Shown in pieces: positions 35,796-46,949 of a stretch of 64,000 nucleotides of DNA. Within the stretch, counting starts at the first letter, position 1, and every line of letters begins with the position of its first letter. The stretch lies in the NCBI GenBank assembly GCA_003864495.1, contig ML133387.1, positions 42,634 through 106,633 of the forward strand, given 5' to 3'. The translations under genes were made by a program, and so were the position numbers. The notes under the pieces were generated by a model that ran no database searches, was not told where the DNA came from, and worked only from the letters and a program-made list of their open reading frames with translations. This DNA is from Nemopilema nomurai. Its lineage: Eukaryota > Cnidaria > Scyphozoa > Rhizostomeae > Rhizostomatidae.

Positions 35796-38700
35796 TTTGT
35801 CATGTCGAAATCTTTGGATCTCTAAAGAGGTTAGGCATGTGATTCATGATATTGTGGCAACCCTCAAAAATATTAAATTGACTACCCACCCATGTTTGGA
35901 TATATTCGCCTTATCGTTGCTATTGATCTTATAACATTCTGTGTTAGCAATCTCCAGACAAAAACAAAAATAGGCCCTATTCAGCATTATTTGAAAAGGT
36001 AAATAACCCTATAAGCTCGTCTGTAAAAGTTACGCGTCTAGTAAGGGGCCAGCTGCCACTCGGTCAGCGGTTTTCATCTTCCTAATCATTGTTGCCTATT
36101 AGCTCTTAATTTATGACACATGTTTTACGTTCGAATCACAATAAATCTGAATGTTTTCTCACAACATGGGCTTGTAGATCAAGCAACATAGGCAAAGAGC
36201 GAATGTTTTCCCACTTATTTTGAATTGCTGGGATTCGCATTGCAAGAAAAGTAATTATTTCGTGTACTGCGGCATGCTGACAGTGCATAACATAAACAAT
36301 CATTTTGCTGACTTTTATGGAACCGTGAAAAGTGATTGTTTGAACTTGGCTGTGGAGAACAAAACCGTACATCAAGAAGCAAGGATTGTCTTCAATATAA
36401 ATATACAGAGATGCGGAAGGCTGCATTTGCAAAATCATACTTTGAAACTAAACAGGATCTGAACTTTAGGTCTGGGCAATAATAACAACTCATAGTATTT
36501 CGATTTAAGAAATTAAGCCCTACTTCTTTTCTTCAAGCTATCAAACTAACAACGCATGCAGCAGTGTCAACTGTCATAAATGCGAAGAAGAAAGGTTTTC
36601 CCGGCTAGTACATTTGCACTTTACATCTTATTAATAATCATTTGCCGTTTTGCTACTCTTCACTGCACTTCACTCTTCATGAAAACTACAAACTAAGTAA
36701 GAAGAGGCTGCTCTCTAAGGCAGCTAGAAATAAGTCATTTAGTGGCCAGATAAAATGTAATGTAATTTACCCCGTTGCATTTTTTAGTTTCTACGCATGA
36801 CTATCAACAGTGTTTTATTTTCTTCCAACTGAAAATATTTTGGCTGAAGCATTCGATTTGAATTTTCAGCTGATTCATAGCTAATTGTATTTCAGAATCA
36901 ATGCGAGTGGTAAATGAATACAACAATACTTTCATGTCGTTGCTTGACAGTACGCTAGAGACTAGACACCTGCTCATTTTTATGGTGGCAAAGGCGTGCT
37001 GTACCTACAAAACAGTGGCAAAATGAAAGTATTTAGCTCTTTTACTCGAAGCCGGTGGGGTAACTACTCCACTACCCAATTTTTGAGCTTTCAGCTCTGC
37101 GACGAATACAACAAGTTCCCGACCGATCTATTTATGGACACATGAGAATCAATTTTGACCTTCGGGCTAGAGTAAATGGTTGCTAAAGCGAAGTCAAACA
37201 AAATATGGGCGCGAAACTTTCATTGCTCTATATGACTCTGTACTGCTTCTGAATATTTGGGTTCCTTTTCTTTTGAGAGTTCTGATCTTTTAAACGGCTT
37301 AGCTCTTCAGAATCTCTGTTAATTCGTCATGACGTAGCAATCACACTTGATATCCTCTTTACTGTCATCTGGGCCCAGTGTTTGTGTGCTAAACTGCCAA
37401 ACTAGTCAATTCAAGCATCACAGGTGCTTTTTATTCATCAATTTATAATTTCCAAGGGTAGTTCTAGTATTTCTTACCTAACTCGTGGGGCTTTGACAAG
37501 GCTATATTTCATGCCTTGTTTAATAAAATAGTTTTAAGTAGCATAGACAGCAACTAATCCTCATGAGCTGTTTGGTTATTTCATCCGCATTTCAATTGAT
37601 GGGTAATTGCCTGTCGTTTGTAAATTTCAAATTCTTTGTTGTCTGTCAACCTGTCGTTAAAATCAATCTTTTGATAGACCATGTACATTTATAGCTAAAC
37701 ACCCAGAAATCTCCATCACAAGACTTTAACACGAACGCCCATCTTGATTACAATCGACCACACCCATCGAAAGCAACTAAACTAAAAAGTGAAACGTGAT
37801 GCCCAGTTTTGCTCAGGGCTAGGAGGGCGCCTCAATGAATTATTCAAGAGAAGAAGCCCTTGGTATTCAACCCAGCGGGTGAAATTAAACGAATCGGATT
37901 AGAAACCGATTCAGAGTACGGTCAGATTAATTGTGCATCTTCAATTAGATCCAGCTGTTGCAAATAAAGCCGTTCACTTCGTGGTTTATTAACTTAGATA
38001 GTTGCTCTAACTTTAGTACTTCGAGGTGGCGTGCACTGGCTATTGTGGAAAGAGCAGCACGGACCTGCATCCCCACTGCAGAGTCAATTGGCCCGCGACA
38101 GACAAAGGAGATATCGATGATTGTGAACAACAAATCTTCAAGCTACGCTGTGCAATGCACAGAGCAGATTAGCATTTTGAAGTTGGTTGGTTTGGCGATC
38201 TAGCGTTTTTCTCGCAGCCAGGCGTTCTCTTTGATACGTCAAATTTGGTCGAATTCTTTAGAAGAATTGCGGTATGCTGGAACGTATGTTTTCGACATCA
38301 AAAAGAATCGAAGCGTCTGGAAAGAAAGGCTGACAGCTTCTTTTGCTGACCAAGCTTAGAAGAGGTTAGATTTATAGTTAACTGAGAATTCTATTTTTTA
38401 GAAAAGTTGGCTGTTTTGTGTTTATGAAGCAGTGGCACCAATACATACATCTGTGCAAGATTCGGATGGGAAGCTGCAAAACAAGGTCATTCGACAAACA
38501 GAAATCTAGCTTGATCAGACTGTCGGATGCTTATATGAGGAGGTTTGAAATCTTAATATCTGGCATTTTGAATGATACTGTTGCCATCTAGCATCCCTAG
38601 CTAAGGAATTAGATTTTTAGGAAAGTATGGAAACTCCTGAAATATGCTGAATTATTTGTGAAATCGTTTGCAAAACTAGTATTGGGACGCTATATGCAAC

Positions 38701-40707
38701 AAAGTATAATGTTAGAATTGAATAGCGATAGAGTCTCTCAAGAGGACAACTGAAGAAATATCATTATTGCCCGGCATTCGTTTCATCAACAGAATTATCT
38801 AACACGTTCGTAGTCGATCTTTTTACGTCAGAGGGCACCATCCCTCATCTAGGTCAATGCAATGCCAGTGTTTGCTTTAGTGATGTGCATAGCATATGGA
38901 CTGCATCTGTCGCATAGGACTGAGACTGCCCTGATTTCTTTGCGTTAGTCGCCACCTTATCTGCACGAGAACACAAACAAGCGGCAGTCGCTTTACGTAT
39001 GTCCTGCTTTGAACTGATACACACGCGGTTTGATAATAATCAAAGGAGCAGACGTGTACGACGTAATACCGTGTCAGTGTAATCACATTTGTACGCAAGT
39101 ATGCCTCGCGTGTTTGCGTGTAATATATGGAGCGTAGGAACACACGCATGCAGCAAGAAAGGCTTGATGGTTACGAAACGTCACGAAAGCATTTGAAGAG
39201 AGTGCGGTTTGTCGATGGCTAGCTAGAGGGATTTCGATGAACTTTCGAAGAAAACAATTCTAGCAAAGTCAACTTTCATAAGGACTTTTGTATCATATGT
39301 ATGATTAAAAAGGTAATTTTTGTCAATGCATTTTGAGCTTTAGACACAAGGAAAGCAAAATTTAGAGATGGTTTATATTTCAATAATTTTATCTGGTAAT
39401 CAATATATTCATGGCCTCATAATTCTGGCCCCAGACATGCTAAGCTTTACTTTTACATAACACAACACTGGTAAGAATGTTTGGAAAGATCCCCAACCGA
39501 CCAACAAAGATATAATCATATAGAAGAAGATGGACACTCGTGTTGACAGAAAAGCTTGAGATTCCAGCAACTTAATTTTTGGATTTGATTATATAATTAC
39601 TGATGAATCCATAATAAAGCCGACGATATTCTACAGTTATAGAGCTTCGCTTCTTTAATTTTCTCAAATGGGTGGAAATGTGGCGAATTTTATAGAACAT
39701 CCAAAAAAAACCAGTTTTGCTGCCTTTGACTTCAATTGTCTGAAATATAGGTTTTACATCAACTACAACATGCCGTCTTAAAAGAGTTCCGGACATGTCA
39801 CTGGAACTTGTAATATTTTCAAACTTTCAAAGAAGTTGATTGGATAAATTTCGGCAATTTGCAGATTAGGATCAGTCCCTAACAACTTTTCATGTTTATC
39901 TAACTTACTAGAATGGAACACTAAGCAGAACTCTGCTTTAATAAGATCAACGACAATGCTGTGATCTCTCCCATTTTAATAATCCTGGACTCAGTGGATC
40001 AATCATCAAACCAAAATTTGATTATTCGCAGCTTAATGTAATACTTGAAAAGATTTTATTGGAAATGTAGTAAAACAAAGAGAACGGTTTTCCATATATT
40101 TCCTTTCTTGATTCTAATCACATTTCCTCGTGATATGGTGCTCAGATTTAGTGACTGCAGGCTTTTGCTCTTCAATCACTGCATTCATAAACAGTGCACT
40201 GCAATTTGAAAGGAATGATAATTTCCTACAGGTGTTTTGATCTGACCTAGACTTCTTCATCTTTTTTGCATATATGCGGAACGTCTTTCTAATGCATAAT
40301 TTGCCGCATGTTTTCCAGTGTAGAAGCAGGTCAAATGACAAGATATTGAGATTAAGTGGCAATGCAAACCCGTATTTGTAATGATACGTTTGTTCTTAGA
40401 GATCTAAAAATCGTTCAGCGGAAACTTGGATATGTCATCGAGCTTCAAACATGCTATCTATATGCAGGTCTAATCAATCATAGTATATAAAGAAACATTG
40501 CAGCGAGTATTGATTCGTGCAGAGATAAATGGCTCCCTTAGAGCTAGTCATCTTTGCTGCTTACAAAAACTGCAAAGAGGCAGATTAGAAATTTTGTTTT
40601 TAACTCATGTAATCATCATCATGTTATGTAATGCATTTCTTTGAAAAGCATAAGGTTTTGAATATAACTTTTTATGATTTCAGTCCTGTTGTTGCTGTTG
40701 AGCGGAA

Positions 40708-41817
40708 ATGGGGAAGCGACGCTGGAGAAATGAACGCGTCTTAATCAACTTAAGAGGCAAGCAGTATGAAACGTATGAAAGAACCCTAGCCCGGTTCCCA
40801 AACACCTTGCTCGGAAACTACGAGCGACGGCAGAAGTTCTATAACGCGGAAACCAAGGAATATGTATTTGACTTTGAGACGAGTGAGAGCGCATTCGGAG
40901 CCATACTATTCTACTACCAGTCTTCTGGGATCATGTCGAGGCCATCAGATGTGACGGAGGAGGACTTCGAGGAAGCCATGCGGCTGTTCGAAATATTCCA
41001 AATGCATCTGTTGCGGCAGGATATTGATTTACCGCTAGACCGCAGAGCAAGGAAGCTCTGGATGATGCTTGAATACCCTGAAACATCCACAGCAGGAAAG
41101 GTCATGGCAAACTTCTCCTTTTTAATGATTCTGGCATCTAGTGTGACATTTTGTATAGAAACCGTGGACAGAAAACCAAAGGAGATCGGATATCGCCGTG
41201 ACAATGTTTGGTTTATACTCGAAAGCGTCTTCATCGCGTGGTTCACAATAGAATACATCGCGCGGGTAATATCCGCACCGCGTAAGTCAGATTTCCTATT
41301 CTCATTGCTGGGCCTTATCGATCTAGCGGCAATAATTCCGTACTTCGCGACTTTGATCGTAATGGACGACGCGTCGAATGCACGGTCGTTCGCTATTATC
41401 CGTGCCTTCAGACTTGTACAAGCGTTCAGGATAATCAAGCTGACGCGCCATAGCAAAAGCCTGCAGCTGATGGGCAAGGCGCTGTTGTACTGCAGAGACC
41501 AGGTTGGATCTTTAATGTTTTTCTTGTCAATAAACGCCCTCGCTGGAGCATCTATAATGTACCAACTGGAGCACAAAAAGAACAAGGACTTTGATAGCAT
41601 GATCTCGGGAGTCTGGTTCTGCATTATCTCCATGACGACCGTTGGATATGGCGACGTTGTTCCAGTGACGGTTGAAGGCAAAATAGCCGGGGTGCTGTGC
41701 ATCATAATGGGCTCGATTACACTCTTTCATTTGTTCCTGCCTGTGTATTTGACCTATTTTTCACTTTTCTACAACTCCTCCAAGCACATGAGCTCGAAGG
41801 GTATTGGATTTCTATAA
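40708..41817 (+). CDS. Shaker (Kv1)-type voltage-gated potassium channel subunit, intronless and divergent
   Basis: One exon encodes 369 residues. The T1 tetramerisation domain (about 9-105) is of Shaker type (LGNYERRQKFYNAETKEYVF). S1 is about 131-152, S2 167-189, S3 197-219, S4 226-247, S5 263-285, and S6 322-350. The pore loop has an intact selectivity filter TTVGYGD (310-316), so it should conduct K+. Two features are odd. S4 reads R232, R235, Q238, R241, K244, R247, so the third gating charge is glutamine. S6 has LPVY where Kv1 channels have PVP, losing the second proline of the gate. Loss of that proline is a hallmark of silent or modifier Kv subunits that work only in heteromers. The C-tail is short (about 19 residues) without a PDZ motif. 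A CAG acceptor 25 bp before the ATG suggests an upstream untranslated exon. Confidence 0.92.
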   Translation: MGKRRWRNERVLINLRGKQYETYERTLARFPNTLLGNYERRQKFYNAETKEYVFDFETSESAFGAILFYYQSSGIMSRPSDVTEEDFEEAMRLFEIFQMHLLRQDIDLPLDRRARKLWMMLEYPETSTAGKVMANFSFLMILASSVTFCIETVDRKPKEIGYRRDNVWFILESVFIAWFTIEYIARVISAPRKSDFLFSLLGLIDLAAIIPYFATLIVMDDASNARSFAIIRAFRLVQAFRIIKLTRHSKSLQLMGKALLYCRDQVGSLMFFLSINALAGASIMYQLEHKKNKDFDSMISGVWFCIISMTTVGYGDVVPVTVEGKIAGVLCIIMGSITLFHLFLPVYLTYFSLFYNSSKHMSSKGIGFL

Positions 41818-42203
41818 GGGTTTGCCTCTCATTGTAGCATTTATGGTTGCATGAGATCGGTGTCTTACTTCCATGTAGCAGACTTCCAAACGCATTAGCC
41901 AGCCTACACGGTTCACATTACAATTACCGATGACTTTCCGGGTATGTGGCATTCAAGAAATCACGTTTTTTTAGATTTCACCCAAAAGATTCCAGATTAT
42001 TCAGATTATATATACTGAATTAAATGATGTAATATTCGCAAATCGATTAAAAGCAGTTTATGTCATTTAATAATCTTTTTATTGAAATCTTCAACACACT
42101 AAAGCGGTAGCACTCTTTTACATATTTACAATTTAGGTAAATTTTAAGCAAATAGTTAGGTAACATTTTAAACAGCTTTTGGCATTCGCTGTCCTTGGCC
42201 CTG

Positions 42204-42230
42204 AATAAACATCCCTAAATAAGGATGTTT
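42204..42230 (+). terminator. Polyadenylation signal with adjoining hairpin, Kv gene
   Basis: AATAAA at 42204-42209 overlaps the start of a stem-loop with arms AAACATCC and GGATGTTT and an 8-base loop, followed by a T-rich tract. The position, about 390 bases after the Kv stop, suits a 3' end. The role of the hairpin is unknown. Confidence 0.4.
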
Positions 42231-43138
42231 TCTTTTTGATGACCCCAGGTTGCCTGCAGCGAATACTCGAGTCTGCAGGACAAGTAAAATCGAATTAAAA
42301 ACTTTGCATGTTTTTATTGCCCATCAAAAGTACTTGAATACATATTTCAATGAATTTCCGCGAAACATAAAATGTAGCTGTCCCTGTTCTCAGGTTTTTC
42401 CTTCGTTGCCAGCGTACCAGCTTCTGAAGGGAGCCCTAACCCAAGAAGGGCAAGGGTGCATTTATCACTGTCACTTCCATTACTGTTGCAGATTCCAGAA
42501 GCATTCAAGTAATGTGCAAGTTCTTTTACAGCAGAAGCCGTTCGACAAAAGGAGCTTTAGGAAGCACATCATAAATAAGTGAACTTTCTTGATTAACATA
42601 AAGTGATAGGTTAAGACTTGCGAAGCAATGAGATGATTCAGGGGATGGTCTAAAGTACAAGCAGCCATGCCTTGTCACGTGGTTGGTTCACCGTATTATA
42701 CACTGGAATTAACTATTTAACTCTATTGCAGAGAGACATGGCAATATACATTGTCTGTTTCATTGCAACTTGACAATTGCATACAAAATGTCATTGCAAC
42801 TTGATAATTGCAACCTTCAAAATCCCGGAACCAAGGCAGACATTGGAGTCTGAATGTTCAACGCGGTAGGCTTAATGTTTGCACGACACAAATCAATATT
42901 GTACAAGAAACCACTGCAATATTAAACAATAATTTTGCCCATCGATTAAATGCGTTGAATAGCCACCACAATTAACCAAACGTTAGTTAAACATATTAAT
43001 TATTGATCACTGAACTGTCATTCAGGATCTTTCCATAACAATCCTTGTTCAAACCATATCAATATTTTCATGAAAATTTAAGATTTTTTGTAAACTGGAT
43101 TGAACATTTTTGTTATTTTTCAACAACACCCTCAATCC

Positions 43139-43157
43139 ACCCCCCCCCCCCCCCCAC
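43139..43157 (+). repeat. Poly-C homopolymer
   Basis: A run of about 19 cytosines broken only at its edges. Length is uncertain because such runs are error-prone in sequencing. Confidence 0.8.
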
Positions 43158-43553
43158 TTCTTCAACTTCCCGAGACTTGTTGTCAAATCGTTTCCTCAGT
43201 CAAATCAATGGATAACTCCAACCCATTCCCCCATGCACCCTCACTTCCTCAATAATTATACCTTTTCAAAATATTCATTATGGGTTTTTGTAATTGATGG
43301 TGGCACATTAAATTTGATAATGAGTTTTGTGTTCCCTCTCTTATTTCGACTTATTTTTCTCTACACTTGGTGAACATCTCGCCTGCGTCGCACGCAGTAA
43401 GTCAACACATACTTTAGTCTTCTACTTTGCACGCCGCTGCGCAGGCAAGGGACAATGAAACATCCTACTAGAAGGTGGTTTATTACTGAACACCAATTCC
43501 CAGGGTATTTCGACCAAGGACTTTACAAAAGATGTCGGTAATGGATTTTTTAC

Positions 43554-43734
43554 TTAACTGCCATTCATAACTCTTTCTTGGGCTGAAGTCATTGTTAATG
43601 CGTCGAGTACCAAAAACAGTTCACTTAATTGCAACTGAGAAGACTTTAGCAGGAATGTCTTAAAGTCTTCGTTAGTTTGGAGTGATGAAGTCTGAATTAA
43701 GTGTAATTGGATCCAAAAGATCTCAAGGTACTCT
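43554..43734 (-). CDS. Candidate terminal exon, unrecognised
   Basis: On the minus strand a very strong acceptor (pyrimidine tract ending TTTTTGTTCAG) precedes 59 open codons that end in TAA at 43556-43554. The peptide is rich in L, Q and S with amphipathic stretches (SSQLQLSELFLVLDALTM). I recognise no family and cannot connect an upstream exon. It may be part of a gene lying between 43.5 and 46.1 kb, or chance. Confidence 0.22.
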
Positions 43735-46430
43735 CTGAACAAAAACAAAACAGACGAAATAATTTTTTGACAAACCTCGTGCAAAATGGAATATTATCAT
43801 CGCCAATCAAGGCCAACTACCTCTGTTTGTTTCACTAAATTTTCATGTTGAAGAAAATGCCGCAATGAATTCTGGAAAGGGAAATGGTATTTAAGCATCA
43901 TCATAAAGAAAGGCTGAAGTGAATTGTATGAATATCAGGGGAATATCCATGCACCCTAACTTTGAGCATCCTTCAATTCTAAATCTTGTCAAAAATCGTT
44001 ACTCAAATACTGATTTAAACTCGAGACATGAATAAAACTGAATAAAACTGAATAAAAAATGATCTTTGTATACACCAAAATTGAGTTCAGTTATATGTGT
44101 TTAGTGCGCGTGCATCTCAGCAATAGGAATTCAACCATATCGCCCAACAAAAGTTGATATACATAAATATAAGACAACACAATTCCTTTCTTAATGATTC
44201 ATGAATCATTTAATCATTCGTCGAAACGTAAAGCCCTGGCTGACAAGAAGTTTGCGGCATAAATGCTTTGACTAGATCAGGTGTAAAGTTGTGTAAAGTA
44301 ATATTGACTTTATTCACCTATCATCTTTGCTTTTCGTTCTTGAACCCCATTGCTATTTTTATTTGCAACATTCACTCATTAAGACCTGGCGGCCTTAAAA
44401 GCAGATGAACTGCTAATGCATGTTCTAAACCTGAAATGCCTAGGCCGACTTCGTCTGACTTTGCCTTCTAGGTCGTTCAGGTGGAATTCAACCCAATGAG
44501 AGTTGCATCAGGATCATTCTCATGAGAGTTGCGGCAAGATCTTTCTCCATGGCGACAATTCCCTGGTAGCGTTGGCTTTAAATGCCACATTATGCATCCT
44601 TTTATTGATTAACAAAAGACCATTTTGTTAGAAAAGTCATATATTGCTAAAAACAGTAACAAGTTATATTAATCACTTAGATCTCTCTGAAATCTGGCAA
44701 CTTGCATTGACGGTATCAAAGAGTGTGCCTCCTGCAAAGCGATAAGCAGGATTAATGAGGGTAGCAATTTAGAATCTCAAATTGGGTTACGCGGTAAAGC
44801 AAGAGAAGGCAAGGTTGCAAAAGCTTAAAGAAGCGAGATCACCTAGGATGCAGAGACACTTTTTAAGAAACTTGAGTATATATTTAAAAAAAATAATAGC
44901 AATGTTTCTTCCGGTGATAGGATTCATCTTTGCCCTTTTGTTTTGAATCAAAATTAATGAAGGATGTTCTTCATTGCACTCTACCTCCTTCAATTGTGTA
45001 CCTTTTTGCATTTCTTCGTGTTATTTCCTATTGGCCTGTTAGTTCTTAAAAACTCCAAAGAAAAATATAAAGATATATAGAAATTCAAGTTTATTTTAAC
45101 GAAAGTGACTTCTCCACCATTAAGAGTTGGTGCTGAATTCTTTGCCTCCACAAATTCGTATTATATTAAGTCGTGATTCAACATCAGAGGTATGTCTAAA
45201 TAACCGTTGCAATAATTGCTTCACTACGTGAAATCCAGAAACACAAGCTTTTGGTCTAGGTTTTTTTTTTCCTAAAATTTCAAAATTGAAAGTGAAATAT
45301 TGAACGAGCGCTTTTAGTGGAAGCAAGGATGGAAAAAGCTACCAAAATATTGTCAGCGAGCTCTTTCCAACCAAATAGCTTTGTTTGAATGTAGGCAGTG
45401 CCTAGTTTCTCTATTGCTCAGTAGGGCAGTGAGTCAGTTTCTCTTTCTCGTGTTTTATAAGCAATAGGTATTACAAACTTGACGCCCTTTCGACACCTCT
45501 TCATGCTAATAGCTGCAGAGGAGAGCTATATCTAGCTTTGCCTACAAATTTCAAGGTATCCTTTGATAGGCTTTTGCGAAAGTTGGTTATTCTGTAAAGC
45601 AATTTGCAAAAATCCAAATTTAAAAATTGTGTTGTTTCTACATCATGCTAGGGGCCATTGATTCCAAAATATATTTCTCTGATTTCATAGTGCATTTCGG
45701 CCATAAACACTCTGACATTAACGAAGATGATACAAAGCTCTCGAAGCTTAAATCAATTTAGAGTGACGTAGAATTATAGAAAATAGGCTTATAGCAAGCA
45801 TTGCAAGGCAATCAGGCTTAAAACAGAATGAAAAAGATGCTTTGTTGACTATTTAGCTAGATCAATTATTCATACTGACTGTATTGAGAATCTAACACTG
45901 AGAATCCTATTGGTGATGTTCGCATTCCTGATTACCTTATTGAAAAGTGCCATATCTGCCCTGATATTTGTGACGATGTTGACATTGTGCTCTGCATATG
46001 AATAATTAATTAAGCGGCAACATCTTCTATTAACAATATGCTTTGAGGAGCACAATGTTTGTCATAGAAGCATATCAAAATATTTTGCTTCACGGAGAAG
46101 TTCCAATTTTGGTTGAATAGAAGACTGCTGCCTATTCATTGTAATTATCACCTTGCGTTCAAACCTCATTCCCGTGGGTCATTCGCATTCTAGACATGAC
46201 GACATTGTTCAGTTCTGCCGAGTTATATATTGGTGGTGAAAAAGCATAGCACCAGAGACAATCAACTCAACAACAACAGCGAGCGATGCTGATAGAAAGC
46301 GTGAAGTTCAATCAGACGGATTGCTTTCTATTGGCGAGCACGTGGGATAAATAGAACGGTCGGCCTATCAAAGGCAAGGCTTTTTGTTGCAAGAGTGAGT
46401 CGCACCACTATTACTAAAGGCCTTCGTGAT

Positions 46431-46521
46431 TAGATTATTATACGCTGAAACGTTAATTTGTTCAATTTAACCATGAATTACGTTAACGTTAACGTTAGAT
46501 TATTATACGCTGAAACGTTAA
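46431..46521 (+). repeat. Direct repeat with GTTAAC-rich spacer
   Basis: 'tagattattatacgctgaaa' plus cgttaa occurs at about 46431 and again at 46495. Between them is a run of overlapping cgttaa units (cgttaacgttaacgttag). It may be a small tandem duplication. Confidence 0.75.
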
Positions 46522-46949
46522 CAACAAATTATAGAAAGTAAAAAAGGTCCCGAAAGACACATGTGATTATTGTTGCAAAGGTATCAAAAACTTGTTCCAT
46601 TAACTGTTGAATTAAGTTTTGGCGGGAAAAATTCAAATAATAGAAAATAATAGATATTTTATGAAATATTGACGGGTTTGACATTTCCGAAAAAAGTCCC
46701 AACATATCAACTGAAAAACTCACTCAATGAGATTTCAAAGAAGACCTCAAACAGGAACAGCAACAACAACAATTTATGTTTTAAAGTTTGGCAGCTTACA
46801 GTTTTCAACCCTTTTCAATCACAGACGAGAAGTACAACAGTATTGATACAAGAAAAAGCAAAGAGTTGAAACATAAAGATGACAAGTGTTATCAAGATGA
46901 GATGGCCAAATTGGATGTTAATGCACGTTAGTTAGGTAAAACGTCATTT

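Larger units (their letters stand above)
32197..40707. other. Gene-poor intergenic region of 8.5 kb
   Basis: No complete gene was recognised between snurportin-1 and the Kv gene. It should hold the snurportin 3' UTR (an AATAAA is at 33298) and 5' elements of the Kv gene. Notable items are the CRE and candidate first exon at 33443-33865, a 17-bp minisatellite at 35398-35795, and a 7-bp-arm hairpin at about 37892-37913 (GAATCGG/CCGATTC). Open frames at 36136-36462 and 37945-38203 overlap on opposite strands and look like chance. Confidence 0.45.
41818..46949. other. Intergenic region between Kv and ALDH genes
   Basis: An AATAAA at 42204 is a plausible Kv polyadenylation signal. It is followed at once by a perfect 8-bp-arm hairpin (42207-42230). 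A run of 19 C lies at about 43139-43157, and 'aataaaactg' is repeated at 44030-44060. A 26-base direct repeat lies at 46431 and 46495. A candidate minus-strand exon is at 43734-43554. Minus-strand frames at 44787-45011, 45120-45326 and 45870-46055 are unrecognised and unlinked. Much of the last 500 bases could be ALDH 3' UTR. Confidence 0.45.

Noticed and set aside
36120..36145. GTTCGAATC, a T-loop-like sequence suggesting a tRNA
   Set aside because: No matching A box, anticodon stem or acceptor stem could be folded upstream.
40914..41705. 263-codon minus-strand frame opposite the Kv gene
   Set aside because: It mirrors the conserved coding strand of the Kv channel and encodes nothing recognisable.
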